NCBI GenBank assembly: GCA_032718475.1
Contig: JAUCBJ010006665.1
Coordinates: 1-64,000 of the forward strand
Length of the DNA stretch: 64,000 nucleotides
Source: Nemertoderma westbladi
Taxonomy: Eukaryota > Xenacoelomorpha > Nemertodermatida > Nemertodermatidae
Direction of reading: 5' to 3'
Both the position numbers and the translations under genes were made by a program. Under the pieces are notes generated by a model. It ran no database searches. It saw nothing but the letters and a program-made list of their open reading frames with translations, and was not told the origin of the DNA. This document shows, piece after piece, positions 28,401 to 41,500 of the stretch; position 1 is the stretch's first letter; each line of letters starts with the position of its first letter.

Positions 28401-30888
28401 TATTTACCCGAAGGAAAACATTAATAATACCTGGAAATGGAAAGTAGAATCCACTGTATTTTTGATTTATCGTGAGAAGGTTGTAAAAGTCCGTAAAGTA
28501 CAAGCCGGCACAAGACCGTGTTTATGCGAGCTATTTGAGTCAGTTATTATCACAAGAAACCAAAACAATACATGAATTGTGATCGCACTTAGGAATCTTC
28601 GATATATAAGCCGTTTAGGAGCATCCTTTACACTCCTAATCAATTTAAAAGTCAAATTATCATAATAATCTCTGATCTGGCACTATTAACTCCTACGTAT
28701 ATTTCAATCCATCCCAGGTCAGCTGCATATTTCCAAACACCATACTGTTTCTGGACTGGCAATATAATTCAACTACATATAACACTTTCGTTCTATTGTT
28801 TTGGTCTATTCTGTACACTAAGGTTGTTGAAAGTGGAGCACCAGGTGGGTATCTGTGGGGTTAAACATTTGCGAATGTTATGATTGGCTAAAGTTGTTGG
28901 TTCTGCCTCCCAAACGTATGTAACCATCATAGGCATATACCAATGTTTATGATGGAACATAATTTGGAAATTTTTTCAAGTGTTTTGGTTATATTAAGGT
29001 ATAAATAATATCAGCTATAATGGTGATTAATACCTCGGATGAGCAGTGCGCAGACTAAAATGTGCTTTACTTATTATAGGCGCAATATACAGAAACGTAA
29101 ACGTGACTAAAACATGGAAAAAAAGTGAGTCCATAGTGTAATTATATTTCTACTGAATGAAATCTCAAAATAAAATGTTACAGGTAGATATTTTCATCAG
29201 GAATCTGGGAAACGATGTTTACTATAAGCCAGCATAGGCTACTTGAAACCATAAACGATGATTTATAAGTTAAACCTTTGTCTTTAAATTTAATGAAACA
29301 TCGTAAACATCATGAAATAAGAAAGACGTATTATAGTTAATACACAGGATCTTCTAGAACACTTTATTTTCTACTATACTTCCCCTTGGGATCTAAAATG
29401 TCCCCAATGGAAAAACAAAACATAATATTAGCAATTAATTGTGGTTTCAGCCAATCCTCCTAATTATTTTTTATAGAATCTGTTATAAACAACTTTACAA
29501 ATTCATCGAAAAGTTTCAAGATATGAGTTTGAAGGGTTTCGGATCGAGACATAAAACAATAAACTGTCCCCTCCTGTAACCAGCGTTACATCCAATGGCA
29601 TTGCCACATATAATTGGTACCTCAGTGAAACAATTAAAGTTCGATGCTTTCTTTTGATGTATAATGTTCATAATGCAACATTTATAATGTGTGTTTGGTA
29701 GTGTCAGTCGTACCGTACCATACTGCCCAGCACATAACCCAGCCTGTAATAGCGTTCCCATTATATTTACATGCAGGGTTACAAGCAACGCCGTAACCAA
29801 TTATCCTTCGAAATGTGTTAAAATAATGAGTGTACAGGAAGGGACAAGCAGTTATATTATTTTTATAGATCATATTTAAGGTCGACCAATACTCGCATTG
29901 AATTCTACTGACTCTGAGCTTTCAGAATATCATGTTGGGTTTTGAGAAACTTTATATTTTACAAATGAATGACTCTAGTTTGGCAACTTTTCTGTATAAC
30001 TCCCCATAATGTATAATAATTACATTATTATTACTAGATTATTTTAATCTTTCTAAAATATTCATAATAATATTCATATTAACTATAATATTCATAATAT
30101 TTTACATAATATAATAAAATATATTAATTAACATTAAGGTAAATGTGTAAATGAGAAATACAACAATAAAGTTACGAGAGCACGTATAATGCACCAATGT
30201 AAACTGAAACTAAATACACACATCAACTTTACTGTTATTTAATTATTGTCAACTCTGAATAAAAACCGGAAGGTAATTTATTAATAGCATCTCACTCCAT
30301 GTCCTAAACTCTGATCATTAATTATCCGTTGTTTGGGTAAAGTGAGCAACCGACCTATTATATCCACGAGTGTTAGTCATTCATCCATCTGCGATATATT
30401 GTCGCAGCAGACTAACTGCTGTGAGAGGTCCCGGGTTCGACCCGGGGTTGAGACACTTCCTATGGAAACTCTGCTTCTGCTTGAAGTTGTAAATAAAGGG
30501 TTGCATATAGGCCAGGATTGTTAAACATTCGTTTTAAAAGTGACGTCTGCCTTTATAGGTAACTACCAAGAGAGAAGAGCTTTCGTATTGTATTCTGGTG
30601 TTCAGGCAACTTTAATAAAGACGTAACTTTATAATTCACGTGATACTAGCTCAGGTTTTTGAGCCGCATACAAGGCTTACAGAGGCCGCCACTTTGTGTC
30701 TCATCGTTGTATAAATTCATAAATTCACACTCTTACCTCTAACAAGTAGCGGGGCTTTAACTAAAACCTAAACAATAAGCTTTAAATTTATTGTGACAAA
30801 ATAAAATAGACTTCCTATAACCCGGAATTCAAATCATAGTAGACGCGCATCCCAATCAATCACAGTATGAAACTTAGCGGGTCAGAGT
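28401..30888. other. Intergenic, nothing firm; possible SINE remnant near 30390-30450
   Basis: AT-rich and without a supported gene. Open frames at 29516-29880 on both strands overlap and have no splice context. A B-box-like GGTTCGACCC stands at about 30433 in a GC-rich stem, but no good A box is present, so I do not call a tRNA. Confidence 0.4.
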
Positions 30889-31096
30889 AAAGCGCGGATC
30901 CGGATCCGGATTCTACATTTAACATTGTCCCTACGGAAGTCGATTTTTTTACATTTTTATAACTCCCAAAAATAAAACTATAACATGTTCTATTGACTTT
31001 AGTTTATTGTTTTGGTTAAAATAACGTGCCACTGTAACCTGCTCCTTTCCCTTAATGGATAATTTTGGAATCCGGATCCGGATCCGCGTTTTACAC
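30889..31096. mobile_element. 208-bp MITE-like element with GGATCC-rich terminal inverted repeats
   Basis: The left end 30889-30915 and right end 31070-31096 are reverse complements over 27 bases with one mismatch; the core is CGCGGATCCGGATCCGGATT. The interior carries one arm of the GGAGCAGGTTACAGTGG repeat family. No coding capacity. Confidence 0.75.
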
Positions 31097-32408
31097 CTAC
31101 CCTAATTTAGCTTGCTTTATATATTAAACGCGTTTACGTGTGTCACACAGGGATGCGAGTCAGGAAATGTAAGAAATTTCCTAGATATTTTTCGGGAAAT
31201 TTCCTATCTCACTAATTTATTATATAAAGTTTACTTTTAATAGTTAATATTTACAGAAATATCATATGATTAATTGTATAAAATAGTAATAATAAGATTT
31301 TAACTAAAATTGTTATTGTTGTTATTATTGTTATTGTGACTTTGTTTTTTGTCAATTTCATTATTAAGTATGTTTTATATTGAACGCAATTAATACATTT
31401 TAAAAATTAACTTCACAATGTAATACCTCCTGCTATTTTGCCAGTTTATTCATATTGAAACCCTAGAAAGTAAACCCTAGACTGAACCCTAGAAACGTAA
31501 GTGATTCCTGCTTAGTGGTGTTTAGGTGGTTCGTTGTCTTGGTTCTTGGGTCGTAACTACGGGGGAAATATACTCTTCTGGAAAATTCATTGAAAAAATA
31601 TATTTCCGGAAAACTCACACCCAGTCTCCAATCAACAATGAACCAGTCGCACTGCCGCTAATCTTAGTATTTAAATGTCTTGTTACCGATGGAAACAGTT
31701 TCATTTGTTCAACTTAGTTAAATAAAGCCGGTTAAAATGTGAATTACTTAATAGTTTATTAAACTGGATTAGCACAATAAATAAATAGTAAAACTATACA
31801 GAAACGCTACATAGGTTTAGTACAACCAATATAGGAACAAACTAATAGTAATATGGATAATAAATAACAACACAACGGATTCTGTAGAGAAAATAAGAGC
31901 TGTCCGGGAATTAAAGTGGTTTCACTCGAAAATAAATGTAATATTAATAATAATGACAATTATAACTGGCGGTTATTAACTTGTATCACTGAATGGTAGC
32001 GAACTGTGTAGGAGGTGTTGCAATGAATACTAGCGTCGAGTGCCTGAAATGTATGGTTCACTGAAAATATATTATTTAATGCAATTCAGTTTGAATACGA
32101 TGGCGTTTTTAGTTACAAAATCTCAAAAATTGTGGAGATTTGTTATTTTACAAAAACAAATTTCGTGCTCAATGTGAATAGCATTTCCATGGAAACCCCA
32201 ATATGTAAACTCCATTTATTCAATCTTACTCCATATGGAAACACCATTGAATAACCTCCGAAAAACTAAGCTAAAAGCTGAAAAAATTATGCTACTCCTG
32301 TAAAACAGAGTAAATCTAAAACTCGGCAAGTTAAAAACGATTTATGTGGGGAAATATTCAATCTATAAACTGGATCAAAGTTGGAAAAGTGCTAAACATT
32401 GATTAGTG
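31097..32408. other. Intergenic, nothing recognised
   Basis: AT-rich sequence downstream of the adiponectin receptor. A 63-codon frame at 31526-31717 has no supporting feature. Confidence 0.45.
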
Positions 32409-32425
32409 TTTATTTATTCTTTATT
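32409..32425 (-). terminator. Clustered poly(A) signals of the adiponectin receptor gene
   Basis: Three AATAAA hexamers on the - strand (32420-32425, 32413-32418, 32409-32414) stand about 100 bases after the stop codon, a normal 3' UTR distance. Confidence 0.6.
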
Positions 32426-32525
32426 TCCATGGCGACGTCAAGATGACTAATACCGTGTGATAGAGTAACCAAGGTGATCAGAGTCTACGCAGATTGCAAC
32501 CCATTTATCGGTTGTTATGGGAGAT

Positions 32526-35500
32526 TCAACCAGCGCAAGTTGGTCCCAACTCGATACGATATTGGTGCATATTGGAAATCCCGTGGAAATGTACGAACGC
32601 CGCCACAACAACCAGTACATGAAAGAACTGGTGACTCTGAAACTAAAACATAGAAAATATGATATAATAAAAGTAAAAATAGAATAAAACAATATCTAAA
32701 CTGATTTACTCATGTTGATATGTCCGCATTAATGATACAGCTACTCTAAGTAAGAATTAAAATAAAATAATAAAATGGATCTAGGACACTTCCCCCCCGG
32801 ACACTCCCCCCCCCCCCCCCCGGACACTTCCCCCCCGGACACTTCCCCCCCGGACACTTCCCCCCCAGTTAAAGTGTTAAAATTAATCTGGGTGCATCAA
32901 AGCAATAAACAAAAGTTAAAGATGGTTACAGGACAAGTTGTATCTAGACAAGTTTTTTCAAAATTATAAAAAAAACATTTTTATAGTCAAATTTTGTTTG
33001 CTTTTCTTTTAATTAAGGGCTGCCGCCCCCAAACCCCGCTTATTTTCTTGGGGGCTGCCGCCCCCAAACCCCCGCTTATTTTCTTGGGGGCTGCCGCCCC
33101 CAAACCCCCGCTTATTTTCTTGGGGGTTATCGCCCCCAGACACCGGCATTTCCCTGAGTGCCCGTGGTGAAAGACTTAAGACCATTTTGAAATAATTAAT
33201 TCATGTTTGTATCATCAGATAATAAATTGACTAAGCCTAAAGTAGGAGCTGTATTGAATGTTAACCAATTTAATATATAAATTACTACAATATTATATAA
33301 TTCAACAAAATCCTATTAAAAGTATTGCAAGTAACCAGGAAATTTAATATGTAGTGTGTATAATATCTATATAGTATGTATAGTAGTAATATGTATATCA
33401 ATATGTAACTTTGCTGAACACAGAATACAGGTCGACGCATGTCGATTTTACCCTGGAGAGGTATAATTTTGATTGCAACAATAATATTCATCCTCATCTG
33501 CTACAATTTGAAGAAGACTATTACATAATAATACCTATAATTAAAACAATTAATTATTATAATTCTATAGTTAATAAAAACAGTATATCATTCCGGGGAT
33601 GGAATTTATAGGTCATCTAATATAATTAATTGTTTAAAGATTAGCAATTAGCATCGGGATGCAAAAGATTACTTTCTGAGCTACGAAAGGAAAATTGGAT
33701 ACAACTTATCTGGATACAAGCGGTCCGTTTACCTTACAAAATGAAAAATACGAATGTGCGAAGTTAAGAACAGTCGGGGGGGGGGGGGGGGGGGGGGTGT
33801 CTGGGAGGGAAGTGTCCGGGGGGGAAGTGTCCGAACACCAATAAAATTCTAAAATTTTTAAAACTAGTAAAACAATTACTTCCCACATTAACTCACCATC
33901 AGGTCGCATTTCCCGGGAAAGAATCTCTCAGGTATTCGAACAGCGTAGATTACAGCGCCCCCGATATATAGCAAGGCCATTAGTAGAAGCCAACCCATTG
34001 CGCCAACTGTGACGGCCTTGTAGAACCCATCGGTGATAATATAGTGAATACCGGGGATAACGCCAGATAGACCCAGAGCAATGAATGTTCCTAAATGTAA
34101 GATAACTACAGATAGACCCAGAGCAATGAATGTTCCTAAATGTAAGATAACTACAGATAGACCCAGAGCAATGAATGTTCCTATAATGTAAGATAACTAA
34201 CTACAGATAGACCCAGAGCAATGAATGTTCCTAAATGTAAGATAACTACAGATAGACCCAGAGCAATGAATGTTCCTATAATGTAAGATAACTACAGATA
34301 GACCCAGAGCAATGAATGTTCCTATATTGTAAGATAACTACAGATAGACCCAGAGCAATGAATGTTCCTATAATGTAAGATAACTACAGATAGACCCAGA
34401 GCAATGAATGTTCCTATAATGTAAGATAACTACAGATAGACCCAGAGCAATGAATGTTCCTAAATGTAAGATAACTACAGATAGACCCAGAGCAATGAAT
34501 GTTCCTATAATGTAAGATAACTAACTACAGATAGACCCAGAGCAATGAATGTTCCTAAATGTAAGATAACTACAGATAGACCCAGAGCAATGAATGTTCC
34601 TATAATGTAAGATAACTACAGATAGACCCAGAGCAATGAATGTTCCTAAATGTAAGATAACTACAGATAGACCCAGAGCAATGGATGTTCCTATAATGTA
34701 AGATAACTACAGATAGACCCAGAGCAATGAATGTTCCTAAATGTAAGATAACTACAGATAGACCCAGAGCAATGAATGTTCCTATAATGTAAGATAACTA
34801 CAGATAGACCCAGAGCAATGAATGTTCCTATAATGTAAGATAACTAACTACAGATAGACCCAGAGCAATGAATGTTCCTAAATGTAAGATAACTACAGAT
34901 AGACCCAGAGCAATGAATGTTCCTATAATGTAAGATAACTACAGATAGACCCAGAGCAATGAATGTTCCTATAATGTAAGATAACTACAGATAGACCCAG
35001 AGCAATGAATGTTCCTATATTGTAAGATAACTACAGATAGACCCAGAGCAATGAATGTTCCTAAATGTAAGATAACTACAGATAGACCCAGAGCAATGAA
35101 TGTTCCTATAATGTAAGATAACTACAGATAGACCCAGAGCAATGAATGTTCCTATAATGTAAGATAACTACAGATAGACCCAGAGCAATGAATGTTCCTA
35201 TATTGTAAGATAACTACAGATAGACCCAGAGCAATGAATGTTCCTATAATGTAAGATAACTACAGATAGACCCAGAGCAATGAATGTTCCTATAATGTAA
35301 GATAACTACAGATAGACCCAGAGCAATGAATGTTCCTAAATGTAAGATAACTACAGATAGACCCAGAGCAATGAATGTTCCTATAATGTAAGATAACTAC
35401 AGATAGACCCAGAGCAATGAATGTTCCTATAATGTAAGATAACTACAGATAGACCCAGAGCAATGAATGTTCCTATAATGTAAGATAACTACAGATAGAC

Positions 35501-38500
35501 CCAGAGCAATGAATGTTCCTAAATGTAAGATAACTACAGATAGACCCAGAGCAATGGATGTTCCTAAATGTAAGATAACTACAGATAGACCCAGAGCAAT
35601 GAATGTTCCTATAATGTAAGATAACTACAGATAGACCCAGAGCAATGAATGTTCCTATAATGTAAGATAACTACAGATAGACCCAGAGGAATGAATGTTC
35701 CTATAATGTAAGATAACTACAGATAGACCCAGAGTAATGAATGTTCCTATAATGTAAGATAACTACAGATAGACCCAGAGCAATGAATGTTCCTATAATG
35801 TAAGATAACTACAGATAGACCCAGAGCAAAAGCAGGGCGAGCCACGAAGTTGGCGGAGCTTTAGCGTACTGATACTGTTAGGGGTGAGTCAATTATGGCA
35901 AATAGTTGCTGTCGTCGATGTTACCATTTTGCCACGCTAATAACTTCGTCGGATTTAAATTTTTTCTACTATTATTATTAATTGACAACAAGCATACGTA
36001 TATGTTATTGTTGAATTGTACATTAACTATAATCTAGCTAGCAATCGCTCCATTACGGCAAATGCTTTACTCAGATACAAAGCAGCTACGTTTTTAAATC
36101 AGGTTAATAATGCCTTAAATTTATATAGCGATGGGTTTATAGTATAATACCGCCCTAAATAAGTTTGCCTTATATTTGAGTAAGCAGGACACACAAGCAG
36201 AAAGTCTTCTACTTCCCTTAAGTTATAAATTTTACACACCCGATCCCATACAGCTCTGTGCACCAAGTGAGAGTCGCGTGAGTACCGACTTGTAAACCAA
36301 TTGAGTGCCGACTTGTAAACCAAGTGAGTGCCGACTTGTAAACCACGTGAGTGCGGACTTCTAAATCAAGTGAGTGCCGACTTGTGAACCAAGTGAGTGC
36401 CGCCGACTTGTGAACCAAGTGATTGCCGACTTGTAAACCACGTGAGTGCCGACTTGTAAATCAAGTGAGTGCCGACTGGTGAACCAAGTGAGTGCCTACT
36501 TCTGAACCAACTGATTGCCGAATTGTAAACCACGTGAGTGCCGACTTCTAAATCAAGTGAGTGCCGACTTGTAAACCAAGTGAATGCCGACTTGTAATCC
36601 ACGTGAGTGTGAACTTCTAAATCAAGTGAGTGCCGACTTGTAAACAAAGTGAGTGCCGCCGACTTGTGAACCAAGTGATTGCCGACTTGTAAACAACTTG
36701 AGTGCCGACTTATAAATCAAGTGAGTGCCGACTTGTGAACCATGTGATTGCCGACTTGTAGACCACGTCGTGAGTGCCGACTTCTAAATCAAGCAAGTGC
36801 CGACTTGTAAACCAAGTGAGTTCCGACTTGTAATCCACGTGAGTGCGGACTTCTAAATCAAGTGAGTGCCGACTTGTGAACCAAGTGAGTGCCGCCGACT
36901 TGTGAACCAAGTGATTGCCGACTTGTAAACCACGTGAGTGCCGACTTGTAAATCAAGTGAGTGCCGACTGGTGAACCAAGTGAGTGCCTACTTCTGAACC
37001 AACTGATTGCCGAATTGTAAACCACGTGAGTGCCGACTTCTAAATCAAGTGAGTGCCGACTTGTAAACCAAGTGAATGCCGACTTGTAATCCACGTGAGT
37101 GTGAACTTCTAAATCAAGTGAGTGCCGACTTGTAAACAAAGTGAGTGCCGCCGACTTGTGAACCAAGTGATTGCCGACTTGTAAACAACTTGAGTGCCGA
37201 CTTATAAATCAAGTGAGTGCCGACTTGTGAACCATGTGATTGCCGACTTGTAGACCACGTCGTGAGTGCCGACTTCTAAATCAAGCAAGTGCCGACTTGT
37301 AAACCAAGTGAGTTCCGACTTGTAATCCACGTGAGTGCGGACTTCTAAATCAAGTGAGTGCCGACTTGTGAACCAAGTGAGTGCCGCCGACTTGTGAACC
37401 AAGTGATTGCCGACTTGTAAACCACGTGAGTGCCGACTTGTAAATCAAGTGAGTACCGACTGGTGAACCAAGTGAGTGCCTACTTCTGAACCAACTGATT
37501 GCCGAATTGTAAACCACGTGAGTGCCGACTTCTAAATCAAGTGAGTGCCGACTTGTAAACCAAGTGAATGCCGACTTGTAATCCACGTGAGTGTGAACTT
37601 CTAAATCAAGTGAGTGCCGACTTGTAAACAAAGTGAGTGCCGCCGACTTGTGAACCAAGTGATTGCCGACTTGTAAACAACTTGAGTGCCGACTTATAAA
37701 TCAAGTGAGTGCCGACTTGTGAACCATGTGATTGCCGACTTGTAGACCACGTCGTGAGTGCCGACTTCTAAATCAAGCAAGTGCCGACTTGTAAACCAAG
37801 TGAGTTCCGACTTGTAATCCACGTGAGTGTGGACTTCTAAATCAAGTGAGTGCCGACTTGTAAACCACGTGGGTGTGGACTTCCAAATCAAGTGAGTGCC
37901 GACTTGTAAACCAAGTGAGTGCCGACTTGTAAATAAAGTGAGTGCCAACTTGTAAACCAAGTTAGTGCCGACTTTTAAATCGAGTGAGTGCCGACTTGTG
38001 AACCAAGTGAGTTCCGATTTATGAACCAAGTGAGTGCCGACTTGTGAACCAAGTGAGTGCCGATTTGTAAACCACGTGAGTGCCGACTTCTAGATCAAGT
38101 GAGTGCCGACTTGTAAACCACGTGAGTGTGGACTTCTAAATCAAGTGAGTGCCGACTTGTAAACCGCGTGAGTGCCGACTTCTAAATCAAGTGAGTGCCG
38201 ACTTGTAAACCACGCGAGTGTGGATTTCTAAATCAAGTGAGTGCCAACTTGTAAACCGAGTGAGTGCCGACTTCTAAATCAAGTGAGTGCCGACTTGTAA
38301 ACCACGTGAGTGTGGACTTCTAAATCAAGTGAGTGCCGACTTGTAAACCACGTGAGTGTGGACTTCTAAATCAAGTGAGTGCCGACTTGTAAACCACGCG
38401 AGTGTGGACTTCTAAATCAAGTGAGTGCCAACTTGTAAACCGAGTGAGTGCCGACTTGTAAATAAAGTGAGTGCCGACTTGTAAACCAAGTTAGTGCCGA

Positions 38501-41500
38501 CTTTTAAATCGAGTGAGAGCCGACTTGTGAACCAAGTGATTGCCGACTTGTAAACCACGTGAGTACCGACTTCTAAACCACGTGAGTGTGGACTTCGAAA
38601 TCAAGTGAGTGCCGACTTGTAAACCACGCGAGTGTGGACTTCTAAATCAAGCGAGTGCCAACTTGTAAACCAAGTGAGTGCCGACTTTTAAATCAAGTAA
38701 GTGCCGACTTCTAAATCAAGTGAGTGCCGACTTGTAAACCAAGTGAGTACCGACTTGTAAACCAAGTGAGTGCCGACTTGTAAACGAAGTGAGTGCCGAC
38801 TTGTGAACCAAGTGAGTGCCGACTTGTAAACCACGTGAGTGTGGACTTCTAAATCAAGTGAATGCCGACTTGTAATCCGCGTGAGTGTGGACTTCTAAAT
38901 CAAGTGAGTGCCGACTTGTAAACGACGCGAGTGTGGACTTCTAAATAAAATGAGTGCCAACTTGTAAACCGAGTGAGTGCCGACTTCTAAATCAAGTGAG
39001 TGTCGACTTCAACATCAAGTGAGTGCCGACTTTGAGTGCCGACTTGTAAACCAAGTGAATGCCGACTTGTAATCCACGTGAGTGTGAACTTCTAAATCAA
39101 GTGAGTGCCGACTTGTAAACAAAGTGAGTGCCGCCGACTTGTGAACCAAGTGATTGCCGACTTGTAAACAACTTGAGTGCCGACTTATAAATCAAGTGAG
39201 TGCCGACTTGTGAACCATGTGATTGCCGACTTGTAGACCACGTCGTGAGTGCCGACTTCTAAATCAAGCAAGTGCCGACTTGTAAACCAAGTGAGTTCCG
39301 ACTTGTAATCCACGTGAGTGCGGACTTCTAAATCAAGTGAGTGCCGACTTGTGAACCAAGTGAGTGCCGCCGACTTGTGAACCAAGTGATTGCCGACTTG
39401 TAAACCACGTGAGTGCCGACTTGTAAATCAAGTGAGTGCCGACTGGTGAACCAAGTGAGTGCCTACTTCTGAACCAACTGATTGCCGAATTGTAAACCAC
39501 GTGAGTGCCGACTTCTAAATCAAGTGAGTGCCGACTTGTAAACCAAGTGAATGCCGACTTGTAATCCACGTGAGTGTGAACTTCTAAATCAAGTGAGTGC
39601 CGACTTGTAAACAAAGTGAGTGCCGCCGACTTGTGAACCAAGTGATTGCCGACTTGTAAACAACTTGAGTGCCGACTTATAAATCAAGTGAGTGCCGACT
39701 TGTGAACCATGTGATTGCCGACTTGTAGACCACGTCGTGAGTGCCGACTTCTAAATCAAGCAAGTGCCGACTTGTAAACCAAGTGAGTTCCGACTTGTAA
39801 TCCACGTGAGTGCGGACTTCTAAATCAAGTGAGTGCCGACTTGTGAACCAAGTGAGTGCCGCCGACTTGTGAACCAAGTGATTGCCGACTTGTAAACCAC
39901 GTGAGTGCCGACTTGTAAATCAAGTGAGTACCGACTGGTGAACCAAGTGAGTGCCTACTTCTGAACCAACTGATTGCCGAATTGTAAACCACGTGAGTGC
40001 CGACTTCTAAATCAAGTGAGTGCCGACTTGTAAACCAAGTGAATGCCGACTTGTAATCCACGTGAGTGTGAACTTCTAAATCAAGTGAGTGCCGACTTGT
40101 AAACAAAGTGAGTGCCGCCGACTTGTGAACCAAGTGATTGCCGACTTGTAAACAACTTGAGTGCCGACTTATAAATCAAGTGAGTGCCGACTTGTGAACC
40201 ATGTGATTGCCGACTTGTAGACCACGTCGTGAGTGCCGACTTCTAAATCAAGCAAGTGCCGACTTGTAAACCAAGTGAGTTCCGACTTGTAATCCACGTG
40301 AGTGTGGACTTCTAAATCAAGTGAGTGCCGACTTGTAAACCACGTGGGTGTGGACTTCCAAATCAAGTGAGTGCCGACTTGTAAACCAAGTGAGTGCCGA
40401 CTTGTAAATAAAGTGAGTGCCAACTTGTAAACCAAGTTAGTGCCGACTTTTAAATCGAGTGAGTGCCGACTTGTGAACCAAGTGAGTTCCGATTTATGAA
40501 CCAAGTGAGTGCCGACTTGTGAACCAAGTGAGTGCCGATTTGTAAACCACGTGAGTGCCGACTTCTAGATCAAGTGAGTGCCGACTTGTAAACCACGTGA
40601 GTGTGGACTTCTAAATCAAGTGAGTGCCGACTTGTAAACCGCGTGAGTGCCGACTTCTAAATCAAGTGAGTGCCGACTTGTAAACCACGCGAGTGTGGAT
40701 TTCTAAATCAAGTGAGTGCCAACTTGTAAACCGAGTGAGTGCCGACTTCTAAATCAAGTGAGTGCCGACTTGTAAACCACGTGAGTGTGGACTTCTAAAT
40801 CAAGTGAGTGCCGACTTGTAAACCACGTGAGTGTGGACTTCTAAATCAAGTGAGTGCCGACTTGTAAACCACGCGAGTGTGGACTTCTAAATCAAGTGAG
40901 TGCCAACTTGTAAACCGAGTGAGTGCCGACTTGTAAATAAAGTGAGTGCCGACTTGTAAACCAAGTTAGTGCCGACTTTTAAATCGAGTGAGAGCCGACT
41001 TGTGAACCAAGTGATTGCCGACTTGTAAACCACGTGAGTACCGACTTCTAAACCACGTGAGTGTGGACTTCGAAATCAAGTGAGTGCCGACTTGTAAACC
41101 ACGCGAGTGTGGACTTCTAAATCAAGCGAGTGCCAACTTGTAAACCAAGTGAGTGCCGACTTTTAAATCAAGTAAGTGCCGACTTCTAAATCAAGTGAGT
41201 GCCGACTTGTAAACCAAGTGAGTACCGACTTGTAAACCAAGTGAGTGCCGACTTGTAAACGAAGTGAGTGCCGACTTGTGAACCAAGTGAGTGCCGACTT
41301 GTAAACCACGTGAGTGTGGACTTCTAAATCAAGTGAATGCCGACTTGTAATCCGCGTGAGTGTGGACTTCTAAATCAAGTGAGTGCCGACTTGTAAACGA
41401 CGCGAGTGTGGACTTCTAAATAAAATGAGTGCCAACTTGTAAACCGAGTGAGTGCCGACTTCTAAATCAAGTGAGTGTCGACTTCAACATCAAGTGAGTG

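Noticed and set aside
30400-30450. tRNA gene
   Set aside because: Only a B-box-like GGTTCGACCC and one stem are present; no acceptor stem or seven-base anticodon loop can be drawn.
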